NCBI GenBank assembly: GCA_002221725.1
Contig: NJFT01000162.1
Location: 1-64,000, forward strand
Direction of reading: 5' to 3'
Length of the DNA: 64,000 nucleotides
Origin: Scedosporium boydii
Taxonomy: Eukaryota; Ascomycota; Sordariomycetes; Microascales; Microascaceae
Shown here: positions 46,883 through 57,578 of the stretch, piece by piece
Position numbering within the stretch: the first letter of the stretch is position 1
How the letters are laid out: every line of letters begins with the position of its first letter
Made by a program: the position numbers and the translations under genes
The notes under the pieces: model-generated
Told to the model about the DNA's origin: nothing
What the model saw: only the letters and a program-made list of their open reading frames with translations
The model's database searches: none

Positions 46883-47995
46883 ATGAGTAGCCCTCGGAGG
46901 AGGATCGAGACTGATGTAAGGGACCACGATGCTGCGCATTCATTCAAGCTCTCCCCGAAAGCTCTATAGGCTAACGCACTTTCCCTAGGTTATGAAGTAT
47001 GGTCCATCATGACTCTAAGTTTTGGAAGCGACTACTAACCGTTTATAGGATGTAAATTCTTAACTCTTGGCAAGCTGGCGCTAGAAGTCCTTACTGACCT
47101 CTTTAGGATGATGAGCGATTACGAGGTAACGCTGGTGAATGATAACAGTAAGTAATCGACTCCAGACTTCCAGTGATACATTTCTTTTCACCTCCCTGTT
47201 TCCGAGCCGAAGGGTCTGCTAACCGTGGCTGCAGTGTAAGAAGATCCGTCCGGTGGCCAATTGACACTTCCTAACACGCGATCGACAGGCAAGAGTTCTA
47301 CGTTCGATTCAACGGCCCGGCCGAGAGTGAGTTATATACCAGAATCGCCCGCGGTCTTTGCATGGCGTCTTGCAGCAAACCAAGAAGCATTGGCTAACCG
47401 GCATAACACACATATAGCCCCGTTTGAGGGTGGGATCTGGAAAGTTAGTGTCGAGCTGCCCGATGCGTACCCATACAAGTCCCCGAGTATCCGATTCGCG
47501 AACCGAATATTCCACCCAAACATCGACGAACTGTGCGTATCCCATATACTCGTGCAGGGTTCTGGTTAATATCGTATGGAATCTAATCGGAGTTCTGTTC
47601 CGCTTCTAGGTCCGGATCAGTATGCCTCGACGTCATTAACCAAACGTGGTCCCCCATGTTCGACATGATCAACATCTTCGAGGTGTTCCTTCCTCAATTA
47701 TTGCGGTACCCAAACCCAACCGATCCTCTGAATGGCGAAGCTGCAGCCCTCCTGATTCGGGAGCCTAAGAGCTACGACGCGAAGGTCAAAGGTGAGGAAA
47801 TACTAGGGACACGTGTGTTAGCTTTCGGCCGTACCTTGGCATACTAACCATCTACCAGAATACGTCCAGAAATACGCGTCTAAGGAAGCTGTAGACGAGG
47901 TAGGCGCGGAAAGCGAGGACGACGATGACCTGTCCTCGGTAGCCAGTTTCGGAGACGACGACGAGGAGCCCGCGGGGCAAATGGATGACGTATGA
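46883..47995 (+). CDS. UBC8: Ubiquitin-conjugating enzyme E2, Ubc8 / UBE2H type
   Basis: The model encodes 184 residues from eight exons: 46883-46915, 46989-46996 (8 nt), 47107-47147, 47235 (1 nt), 47289-47326, 47418-47532, 47610-47791 and 47859-47995. It starts [11 protein letters not shown] and continues [27 protein letters not shown] and [20 protein letters not shown]. The HPN motif is in [15 protein letters not shown], with Cys84 as the catalytic thioester residue. The C-terminal tail is acidic, as in human UBE2H. In yeast Ubc8 supports ubiquitination of gluconeogenic enzymes by the GID ligase. All introns are GT-AG with CTAAC or CTGAC branch sites. The 1-nt exon is required to read NDN-M-QEF; without it the frame shifts. 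Confidence 0.9.
47235..47235 (+). other. UBC8: Candidate single-nucleotide exon of UBC8
   Basis: The base T stands between a strong acceptor (CTAACCGTGGCTGCAG, ending at 47234) and a strong donor (GTAAGA, starting at 47236). The exon before ends in A at 47147 and the exon after starts with G at 47289. Together A+T+G make the Met of NDN-M-QEFYV, which is the family sequence as I recall it. The flanking introns would be 87 and 53 bp, normal sizes here. Confidence 0.7.
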
Positions 47996-48615
47996 GCTGG
48001 TTTTCTTTAAAAGACCGTGAGCAGAGGAGGAGTATGAAGCATGATGAGATTGCATGAATTTTAGATGGCTTTTTTTTAACTAAAGGATCAGAGGCGTACA
48101 TGGTGCCCCCGACATCAGTTGCTGAATTCTTCACACTTGGAGGGGCTAGGCTCATTGTCTTGGTTGTCTTTATTTCCTTGTTCTGCGTTGTCCCCTTCGC
48201 TTTCTTGTTTTCTTATTCACGGTCATGGGCTGGTGTTGCATCTGGCAGCTTTCCCCCCTCTTCTCTACGTCATTCCTGTTTCCCCCATTAGAACAAATTC
48301 CGAGGTTGTTAAGCCTGTTTCACATGAACTTTCTTCTTTAGTTAGCGGAGATGAATACACTATCTGGTATCTATCGATTCATCTCTCTCTTGCAGGCCAC
48401 CTTCCTCTTCCTATCGGTGTTACCCCAATGCTATACTCCACCTACCTTGACCGCAAACCCACAAACCCACTTATTACTCGTTCCTTCCCAACCTCGAAAC
48501 CGTGCCAAACTTGAAGTTGCCCACGGGCTATTAGTCTAGTGCCACCAGGATAAGTTGAATACATCTCCCCCCAGCCTGGATCAGGCCTTTTACTAACTTT
48601 CCGCAGCCCTGCATC

Positions 48616-50017
48616 ATGGATCCAGCGAGCTCCGGATTTCCCAGGCTGCTGCACGCCGAGCTGAAGGTATGTCTTTTCCTGAAGCTTCGCCTGTCCCCTA
48701 CAAGAGACACTAAAGTCTTCTCGTCCGTGCCTCATCCGAGACAGCCACGCATGTATCGTCACTGGAACGGCCAATCCGGAAGTTTGCCACATAGTTCCTT
48801 TCGCATTCAATAGCACGAGAGACAATTTGAAGACCACTTGGCATCTTCTTAACAAAGGCAGGCAATTCTTCGGGGACAACATCGTCGAGGGAATGAAGAA
48901 GCACGTTGCTTCCAAACCTGGGTGCTCTGACAAAGCATAGAACATGCTCTGCCTCAGTCATCAAGTTCGCATCCTTCTACAGCAGCACACCTCTCAACCG
49001 AGCCGTGGTCATGAGCCAATCTTGGGCCGAAGACCCAAGAAGTTCGTGGGCTTTCGCCCGAAGATGACTTCCCCAGGGAGTTCAATCCGAAGACCAAACA
49101 TCCTTTTATTGACTGTCCTGCTCAAGTGCCGGACCCTGAGGTTTGGCGAGCTGATCTGGTGGGGAAAGGGAATGCTCGCCTTCAAGTGCCTAGGGATCAC
49201 CCCACGGGCTGGGTCTACCTATAGGGTCCGCCTCCAATTTCGATGGATGCCGCGGACCCTGCTCTTGGGCAATCGGCGAGAGCCCAGTCGGCAGATAAAC
49301 CTAGTCGAATACGGTGGTCGGGAGATGGCCGATGCCCCCACGGCGCATGATGGAGACCCGGAGATCCAGCCAGAGACGCATGGTGTTGTCTCGGTTATTA
49401 GGGGAGCCTCGAACCGACATGTCCTGTCCGGAGAGATGTTCGAGGTTGAGCTTAAGGGGAAAGAAGAGGCTGAGAAGATGAAGATGATTCTGGATTTCCA
49501 ATGGGCCATGATTTTCGTGATGGCGGCCATCGCAGGGGGCACAGGAGGCACAGGGCGTGCAGGGGGTGCATGGTCGCCCGAGCTTCTAGCGCCGTCTCAC
49601 CCAGGAGGGCGATGTGGTGCCAGAACCAGTCAAACTGAAAGCGTCACGACCAGATTCCCCGCCCAACGTTTGAGGGAGAAGGATCCGAAGACGTCGACAC
49701 CAGGAGGTCTCCAAGATATGATCAATCAACCCCGGATCCAGGGCTTTGAGTGTATGCCGTCGCTCATGCCGCCACCTAGAGGAAGGAAGCGCCGGGCATT
49801 GTCAGAGAATCTGACCTCGGTGTTGGGTTTGGGAGAGTTGCAGGCCCAGGGAACGAGGAAGAGAAAGGGAGAGAGAAAGAGGAGGAGGCCCAGGCAGAAA
49901 TCGAGGATTCCCAGGTCCGCCTTGCGATCGCCGAGCAAAGAGAATGCGAGCTTCCTGCAATGTCCTGTTCTCCGGGTTCACGCGGGTGGGTTTTACACTC
50001 GGGTTCATTGCGGATGA
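48616..50017 (+). pseudogene. Broken HNH-nuclease-family gene
   Basis: One frame is open from 48683 to 50017 except for a TAG at 48938-48940. It reads IRDSHACIVTGTANPEVCHI, VPFAFNSTRDNLKTTWHLLN, then after the TAG NMLCLSHQ, WWGKGMLAFKCLGITP, VRLQFRWMPRT and FQWAMIFVMAAIAG. This order is that of the fungal HNH endonuclease-domain proteins (HNH_2-like), whose CHI...PF segment is the core nuclease motif. A 186-bp stretch, 48965-49150, looks like an intron or insertion between SHQ and LIWW. An upstream exon beginning MDPASSGFPRLLHAELK at 48616 could join through a 40-bp intron. The end is very basic and low in complexity. The family's cellular role is unknown to me. The single nonsense codon suggests recent inactivation, or a sequencing error. 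Confidence 0.65.
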
Positions 50018-50812
50018 AGAGGAGAATTTCGATACCAGCAAGAACCACTGGGCAACCATCGTCGAATGTTCTGAGGGGTAGGTTCGCCTCAGCATGGAAA
50101 GCCGGAAGAACAATAAGACGAGGACTCGTGGGGATTCTTCGTGCTCAAGCGTCAACAATATTATCCGGGCCCATCCCCTAGCGTCCTCTACCGCGAAACC
50201 TACACGTGGAAAGACCCTACAGTCGCGGCCAAGGCGGGTTGTGGAATTCATCCAGGCCCGCGGCTGGCATAAATTCAAGATGTTCACAACTGCGGACTGC
50301 CAGCTAGTATTATAACAACCGACTGCCAGCTGATGGAACCAAAATGGTTGTCAGTTCCGGCATGGACAGATCCCAAGGTATATAAGAGGTGGCAGAACCA
50401 CCTCCCCTACTTGTAGATAGAGAGAGAATCTAACCTTCATCTATCTCAACAACTGATTACAATGCCTCGTGGCCTTATGGCTTCTGACGACTGTTAGTTG
50501 GGCACTCCCGACGGACTTCTGTCGTACAGACACTACAGATGGCGGAAAACAGAAACACACATACAACGGGGCGCGCGCACACCCCAATACAAATACATAA
50601 TATCAATTCCGTCCGTCTGCTCTCCCACCCTCGGGCCACGCTACCCAATGTGTGGCTCTAAAAGCCGTCATCCGTACTGAAACTGTATTCCGCGCGAGGG
50701 GTATCTCGAAAACTCCCATTTTGACCCATCCCAAACGCCAAACCATCTATACGTAACTGTTGTACACATATATATCCTAAACTTTCTCATAATAACGTAA
50801 CGGCCCACCCTA
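50018..50812. other. Intergenic with degenerate coding-like fragments
   Basis: Between the HNH relic and SAF4. Short fragments in shifted frames read like protein, for example GFIADEEENFDTSKNHWATI ending near 50070 and YPGPSPSVLYRETYTWKD near 50160-50210, but stops and frame changes separate them. I do not recognise them. The part after 50320 has no coding look. Confidence 0.4.
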
Positions 50813-51910
50813 TCATTCAGAATCGTAACTCACTAGTCCCGACGTACCCGCGGCGGCAGCAGAGGTAGGGGCAGAGCTAGAGCCAAAGCCAGGAGAAGCA
50901 CCAGACTGCTTCTGCGACGGCTGTGGGGAGTGGCAGTCCTCCAAGCCACTTTTCTTCCGCTTCACGCCAGCAAATTTCGTAGCAGATATAGAGTCGAGTG
51001 CCTTTCTTCCATCTAGGAAGGGATCCCTAGCTATCCTCGTGTTCCCGATGATCTCGGAAACAAGACTCTCTTTCCGCTTAGAAGCGAGAATCTCGGATTT
51101 GAGTTTCCTGGCCTTGTCCTTCGAACGCTGGGACTCGCCGCCAAGAGCGTTTTGCTTTCGGCTCGGTTTGGCGGGGAAGAGAGGTTTCGCCAGGGCTCTG
51201 TTCGACGGCTCGGAGTCCTCTGAGGCACCAAAGTCCACGAGGGAGGCGCGCATGGAGTCCATTTCCGTCGCCGGGAGCAAGTCTATGGACAGACTCATCT
51301 TGTCTTTAAGATCCTGGGCAGCAGCGGATTCCTTCTCAAGCTTCTTTCTCTCCTCGCGAAAAGTCTTGCGTAATATTTGGTTCTTCGTATAAGGGTCATC
51401 CCAAAACTTCGAACTCGCCCCTTCGAGCTCATCCAGCCGCCCCGCAGCAGCGCGCAACTGCTCCCTATCCTCGATGGTCTTCTCCAACCCCGCAAAAGCA
51501 TTCTGCCGCAACCTCTCGCGCTCCTCGGCGCTCATGACGAGCACATCCCCATCCTTGGCCTCATCCTCGCCGGTCTCCCTCTTCCTGGCGCCCCGCTCGA
51601 CAACATACGCCGTGTTCTTCGGATCCGTCCGTATCTCGATCTCGCCGCCGCACTCGGCATGTCGGAAGGTGAAGCTCCATATCGGCGTGGAGTAGTAGTT
51701 GCCCACGCGGCGCTTTTCGGCGTTGAAGCGCACGCCCTGGCCGATGATGGTGGGGCGGGGGCACGTGGCGCACCAGATGGCGAAGGGCATCTCGAACCGG
51801 ACGGTTTGGCCGCCGCCGGGTTTCCGGCGGGATTTGTTGTGCAGCGCATTTCCGGTTGTGAGACCTTCGAGGTCTGGGGGCACGTAGCGCCCCATGTTGA
51901 AGCCCTGCAT
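50813..51910 (-). CDS. SAF4: Splicing factor of the CWC16 family, Saf4 / CCDC130 type
   Basis: A single exon encodes 365 residues. The first 110 residues are the CWC16 (Yju2/CCDC94/CCDC130) domain: GFNMGRYVPPDLEG, then a cysteine pair in WCATCPRPTIIGQGVRFNAE, then YYSTPIWSFTFRHAECGGE and IEIRTDPKNTAYVV. The rest is charged and helical, with Lys/Arg-rich nuclear-type signals (GVKRKKSG) and a Ser/Ala-rich end. The start MQGFNMGRYVPPDLEG marks the CCDC130/Saf4 branch and not Yju2, which starts differently. The family acts in the spliceosome around the catalytic steps. No intron interrupts it, unlike most genes in the window. Confidence 0.88.
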   Translation of the reverse strand: MQGFNMGRYVPPDLEGLTTGNALHNKSRRKPGGGQTVRFEMPFAIWCATCPRPTIIGQGVRFNAEKRRVGNYYSTPIWSFTFRHAECGGEIEIRTDPKNTAYVVERGARKRETGEDEAKDGDVLVMSAEERERLRQNAFAGLEKTIEDREQLRAAAGRLDELEGASSKFWDDPYTKNQILRKTFREERKKLEKESAAAQDLKDKMSLSIDLLPATEMDSMRASLVDFGASEDSEPSNRALAKPLFPAKPSRKQNALGGESQRSKDKARKLKSEILASKRKESLVSEIIGNTRIARDPFLDGRKALDSISATKFAGVKRKKSGLEDCHSPQPSQKQSGASPGFGSSSAPTSAAAAGTSGLVSYDSE

Positions 51911-53429
51911 TTTGGGCGTGTGGGTGTGTAGAAGGTGGGTTGGATGGAGGCTTGGGCTTGGGCAGTGTGGGCCGGCTTTGGGTCCTGTTGGTTATGCGGA
52001 GCGGCGTTCGGGCGCGGGATGTGGGGAGATGGGGATGTGTTGGCGCATTCGAGGGATTCGAGGCTTTGTCGGCTTTACGTGAAGGTGGCTGTGATGGTCG
52101 AGGTGTTGGACATCATGGTTATGGATTTTCATGTGATAGTCTGGAAACTCGAGGACAGAATGCTTCGTGCCTGTGTACGAAGTAGACTGAGGATAAATTC
52201 TGTGAGAAGCTTCGCTTCGTACCTTCGTACTGCTTGCCTCTTTCAGTGGCGGGAAGATGACAAAGGCAAATAGATACGTACTTCTCAAACTCTGAAGTAC
52301 CAATGACTTCGTCCACTCTTTACGAGGGAGGTAATACCCAGGTCCGAAGGTACGTTTGTGCAAATAGAAAATCAACAGAACCAACATCAAACAGATTGAT
52401 TGATCCGTTGATGCCTACTTTACACCCACCTCTCGAAATGGAGCATCAGTTGGTGAAGATGGCATGTTTTTTTTCTCTCCCCCTCCCAGCTTTACGAGGA
52501 CGACGCGGCGCAGCCCTCCTTCATCCACCAAGAAAACTGCCTTGAGTCTCCTTTTCGTCTCGGTGCATCGAGGACGATGCTGGCAGCAGTGGGGACGAGG
52601 AACCAGAAATAGCACAGGCATTGGTCCAGCAGGGGTTGCACAGGGCGCCTCTCTGAGACTTAGTACAATTTGTACATGCAGGGTACGACACTACACTACA
52701 CCATTACGCGCCCGGCAACGACGCAGGGTGGTCTTTGTCGGGTACTTGCATCATTGCGAGCCCCGCGATCACCCAACCGGAAGAGGCCGGGAGAAGAATA
52801 ATGCCAATTATACCATCGATGGCTAGCCTTGCAGATGCTGATCTGCTGGGAGGATACGGGGGCGAGAGCGGCGGCGCGTCGCTTTCAGCAGCGAGCAAGC
52901 GCCGTCCGTCCTATCGTTCTGACGCGATTAGGAAATCTCGTACAAAACCCCTCCTGCTCCTTAAGCGACTTTCCCAGAGACCTTAGCTCGCTGTGGGCTC
53001 GAAATAACAGTTGTTTCCCGGGTCGTCTTGTTGGTTGTGGCCAGACCAGGCCAGACCAGGTCCTTTGGAGAGAATCAGCTGCAGGTGTTGGTTGGGGACC
53101 AGCCAAATAGTCCGCCCTCCCCTCCTCCCTCCCAAGGCGGAAGAGTATATATCTTCATCCCTCGTCCACATTCGATTCCGTCTTGTCAAAAGTGTATTAT
53201 TGCTGCTTTAATTTTCTTTAATTTTATTTTTCCAATTCATGCGGGGGCCGACGACTTGTTGGCCTTCTATATCTACTTCCCTTGATATCACTACATAGTT
53301 AAGCCCTTCTTTTTTTTTTTTGCTTTATTCCTAACATCCTTGACCTCCACCATTTTTGGACCTTCACGCCATCTTCACACACATTGGCTTCGGTCGCCTG
53401 ACCCGTCCGAGCCCACCTGGGCGAGAAAG
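51911..53429. other. Intergenic between divergent SAF4 and the CorA-like gene
   Basis: About 1.5 kb. TACGAAGTA occurs at 52176. A ten-base direct repeat (GGCCAGACCA, twice) lies near 53039-53058. T-rich runs just before 53430 probably belong to the promoter or leader of the CorA-like gene. No coding frame is convincing. Confidence 0.5.
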
Positions 53430-55067
53430 ATGGCGAACACGGCGATAGATGGTCTTCGCCTGCTCTCTCACCATCTGTCCAAGCACTGGGCCGATCCGAT
53501 CGCCGCCAAAAGTAATTGGACGTCGAATAAAGCCAAGGCCACAATACTCCGCAGCCTCCCCAAAGTAATTACCATTCGCGGCGGAGAATATTCTTCCCGC
53601 CTCCTCGACGAGACCAGGCCACCCTCCTCGGGGCCCGGGGACAAGGATGAGTTCCAAAACGGAGATCTGCCGGTGAATGGGCCGAGCTTGGAATTGGTTG
53701 TCGTGCCGAGAGATGAGAACGACCGCGTCGATCTTTCTTCCAAGGGTCACAATTTCGCCAAGATTATCGCAGCGTCAAACATCGACCCCGTCATCCACCA
53801 GCACATTTACCTTTGCAGCTATGGCTTTTACCACTACGATAGCGACGGTCTGGTCGAAGCGACGGGTCAGCCGCGGAGTTTCTATTTCGGATGCTTTCTC
53901 TATTCGATAGCTTGGTCTTTTAACCCGGCGACTATGAAGACCACTGGAATTATCATCCTCCGCACCGTCAAGAGGCATAACTATGGTGCACTTCCCTTGG
54001 AGATGTTAGAGGGGGTTCTGAAAGTCTACTCCAAATTCCTCACCTCACCTCTCTTCTTAGCGTTTGCTTCTTTCATAATGCTCGCCCACGTTCTCGACGA
54101 TAATGTCTATCGAAACGTGGACCTTCTCAGGCATGTTGAGAGAGATACCGAACATGGGCCTGGTCGGGAAGGGCCGCGCATGTTCTACAAGCAGCCCGAT
54201 AATTTGAGCGATGTTTCCATCGGCGACGGCGATGAAATGCCCGGCATGGAGAGGCAGGATACCGTGATTCTGGAGGATAAAACCGACAACATTAACAAGT
54301 TGACCGAGGTCTCGCAGCAGCTTGCCGATATCAACGTCCACTTGGCAAATCTGCAACGACATGTGAAGTTTCTCATGGCTATGGCGGAAACTCTTGAAGA
54401 CGTGTCATTCCGAGAATACCAGTTCGACGGCATCCCGAGCGGCCTGCTTGATTCGGCCGGTGCATCGACTGAAGAGCTGCTGCGGCCCCTCCCATCCCTC
54501 AAGAGGCGCATCTTGGCCGTCGAGCCCTCGATTGAATATCTTCAAGACAGAGCAAAGAGTTTATCACAAGTGGTAGGTTTCTTTTTTCTCAAGTTCATTA
54601 GCAACCTGTCCCATACCTAGAAACGCTAATAAAAAAACCAAACATAGGTTTCTGGTCTCCTGACGCACGAAGATGCAGAAGTCAACATCAACGTCGCCGA
54701 GCGCGCGAGGAAGGATAGTTCGGCGATGAAGACGATTGCGCTCATGACCATGCTCTTCCTCCCCGGCACCTTTTACGCGGCGGTCTTCGCCATTCCAACG
54801 TTGAAGTGGAGTGACGACGCGCCTGGCGTCATACAGAAGGAGTTCTGGATGTTTTGGGCGTTTACGATTCCATCGACGGTTCTGGTGATGATCGCATCGG
54901 TGATGCTGCATAAACGGAAGAAGCTTGTCTCAAAAGGGAAACGCTGGGCGAAAGAGTGGAAGATGCGACGCGCGCAACCGAGGGGGCGTCAGAGGAAGAG
55001 GGATATGCCGCAACTTCCAGCACACGACCTGGAGAAGGCTTATACCATGACTCCCAAAGCCAATTAG
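53430..55067 (+). CDS. CorA-like membrane protein
   Basis: Two exons, 53430-54572 and 54648-55067, encode 520 residues. The large N-terminal part is soluble, with a helical region (LTEVSQQLADINVHLANLQR) before the membrane. Two C-terminal transmembrane helices follow: about 408-430 (MKTIALMTMLFLPGTFYAAV) and about 446-470 (MFWAFTIPSTVLVMIASVML), with a basic tail after them. This is the fold plan of CorA Mg2+ channels. The segment after TM1 lacks the GMN signature, as in many fungal CorA-like proteins. Such proteins are often annotated as Mg2+ transporters, but ion transport is not established by this sequence. The start ATG at 53430 is the first in frame. Confidence 0.75.
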
Positions 55068-55978
55068 TGAAATCCTACTGAGAGCCTTTTAGACCTTACA
55101 CGTTCTTATATGACGGCTCGTGTCATTGCAGAGGAGCCCTCCTCCCTTCTACAGTATTTGACGCAGGACATGCCGACTGAGGCAGCCCAATATATGCTTC
55201 GTTATTCCTACGGCGGAGGAACCGGTCAACTTCCCTCCTTGGCCGCAGCTGCTGCAGGCGTCCCTTGTGATTGTAAAGTGCGGTTTCCTAGCTCGGCGTA
55301 CGCTCTGGGAAATATAGGTGGCATATTGCATCCCACACACGCCACAATCACCGAGGCTTCGATGGCAGTCACTGGTCCATCATGGTTAGACATGCGTGAT
55401 ATTGCTCATGCAAGCATCGGGCTCCCAGAGATGAAGGGGGAAATAGTGAGGCTGCCCCTAATCAGGTCCAGCTTTTCTTACTCCCCCCCCCGAAGAGTCC
55501 TGCTTGGGAGTCGTGGAGGACGTAGAAACTTCACAGTTTTCAGACATTATGAACGGAGAAATAGATGATATTACTAGAGGAGCAGTTTTTTAAGTTGCGA
55601 TGGCGGCGTGTCGGTTTTGATGATAGTTGTGTTGTGTTGAAAGAGTTGGATACTGGTAGTGAGATTCGTTGGGAAATACAAGGAGACGAAGAAGTCGTGA
55701 ATCTAGAGAGAATAGCCGAAGCTCTGCCACTTACCTTGATGGCTTCGGCTTCCTTCAAGATATTGAGATACAGCAGGTTATAATTCCAGGCATGCGAAGC
55801 ATTAATCAATGGAAACAACTCCTTGTTATTTCTTGTGATAGAAGACAGATTTCATCCTCGTCCCGGGCTTATCTAATCATACGGGACGGCGACGACGACT
55901 TCTGTCCTTGTTTTGTGTTTTAGCCGACACGCTCTACTTTTGAAAGATGAGAAAAACAAATAGAATAAAGAGAAAAGG
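55068..55978. other. Intergenic, CorA-like 3' end and MFS promoter
   Basis: About 0.9 kb. A 152-codon open frame (55110-55568) and shorter ones exist, but none shows a recognisable motif or splice-linked extension. I see no gene. Confidence 0.45.
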
Positions 55979-57370
55979 ATGAAGATGTTGGATCTGGACA
56001 TATATCAGAAGAATCTCGCCGGGCTCCTGCTGGTCTGCGGGACTCTGCTAGCCACAGGGAGCCCCAGCCAACAGGGGAAGCAGAAAGCCGGCCATGAAAG
56101 CCCCCATCAGGGATCTCAGCGAGCCTTTTACATCGTCTATGCCCTCGTCATGGCTTCGGACTGGCTCCAAGGACCTTATCTCTATTCTCTCTACCGCGAC
56201 GAACACAAGGTCTCTCCCGGGCTGATCCCCACGCTCTTCACCACCGGATTTCTTTCCGGGGCTGTGAGCGCCTACTTTATCGGCTCCGTCGCCGATCGAT
56301 CGGGCCGACGCCTAGCCTGCCTCTCCTTCTGCGTCATTTACTCCCTCTCTTGCCTCCTTACAGTGGTACCTAGTGTACCTCTACTCTTTGCCGGTCGTGT
56401 TCTCGGTGGGATTGGCACGAGCCTGCTTTTTAGTGTTTTTGATACGTGGATGGTGACGGATTTTCACCAGCGAAAGCTGGCCAGCAAGGGACTTGACCTG
56501 TCGAGGACATTTGGCACGATGAGCACTGTGAATAGCATCGTCGCTATTGCTAGCGGTGTCTCTAGCGAGTGGCTGGTTGAGTGGGCTGGAACGAGGAAGG
56601 CACCTTTTGGACTAAGTGTTGGGTTGCTTGGATTGGCGGCGGTCTTCATTTACATCCAATGGGTAGGTCATTGCCATTCAACGGAACAGGCATCGCCTTG
56701 GGGATCTCAAGGAACTTAGCTGAAATGACTCTGTTCTCAGGATGAAAACTATGGCGACGCCACAACTCCCGACTCCGGGTCCAAACCAGCTGAAAACAGA
56801 CTCCTCAAAGCCCTCACCAACAAACGCGTCCTCTCCCTCGGCCTCGCCTCCACCATGTTCGAAGGCTCAATGTACCTCTTCGTCTTCTTTTGGGCGCCAG
56901 CCCTAGAAGCTGCCCACGCCAACTCTCCCACCCCGCTCCCCTACGGCACCATCTTCGCAAGTTTCATGGCCTCCATGATGGCCGCGTCCGTCCTCTTCAC
57001 CAAACTCTCATCTTACACGACCCTCAGCCACGGCACCCTCCTCTCCGCCCTCCTCGCCGCCTCCACGGTGATCTTTTACACCCTCTCCTCGGTGCCGAGA
57101 ACGGAGCAGACGGCGTTCTGGCTCTTCTGTGCCTTCGAAGCTTGTGTGGGAGTCTATTGGCCCGTTGTTGGGCTGTTGAAGGGAAAGGTGGTCGATGACG
57201 CCGTGCGTGCGCAGGTGTACGGTGTGCTGAGAGTGCCGTTGAACGTGTTCGTTGTTGCGTCTTTGGCGCTGACTAGGGGAGGAGGGGATTATGCGAAAGT
57301 GTTTGGCGCATGTGCGGCGTTTCTTCTGGCTGGAGCCGGCGCAGTAGCGCTGACAATTGCCGGTTCTTGA
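55979..57370 (+). CDS. MFS transporter, MFSD5 / MOT2 molybdate-anion type
   Basis: Two exons, 55979-56662 and 56741-57370, encode 437 residues with about 12 hydrophobic segments. The motif SDWLQGPYLYSLYRDEH is characteristic of the MFSD5/MOT2 family (MFS_5). The classical MFS loop between TM2 and TM3 reads GSVADRSGRRLA. Further family segments are RVLGGIGTSLLFSVFDTWMV and FEGSMYLFVFFWAPALE. Plant and algal MOT2 members import molybdate; fungal members are annotated likewise, but the substrate is unproven here. The 78-bp intron joins IQW to DENYGD. A second start, ATG at 55985, is possible. It converges on the sirtuin gene with 208 bases between the stops. Confidence 0.85.
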
Positions 57371-57578
57371 GGTTGAAGCCTAAGGTCCTTTAGTATTTAG
57401 ATGGGGAGTGTAGGTTGATGGGCTTGGATGGACTGAGATGTTGTAGAGAAACTTCTTGGTTTATAGTCATGACTGCAATATGAATGAACAGATACGCCTT
57501 TGGATATCTGGATGACAGTCACCACATGGTGAACGCCGACTTCTCAGAGTATAAATCAAACCCTACCTACCACGGGCC

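Noticed and set aside
48442..48964. Minus-strand open frames (167 and 84 codons)
   Set aside because: They are antisense to the HNH relic, whose plus-strand frame carries recognisable motifs.
55110..55568. 152-codon plus-strand open frame
   Set aside because: No motif, no splice partner and a low-complexity end; chance is likely in GC-balanced DNA.
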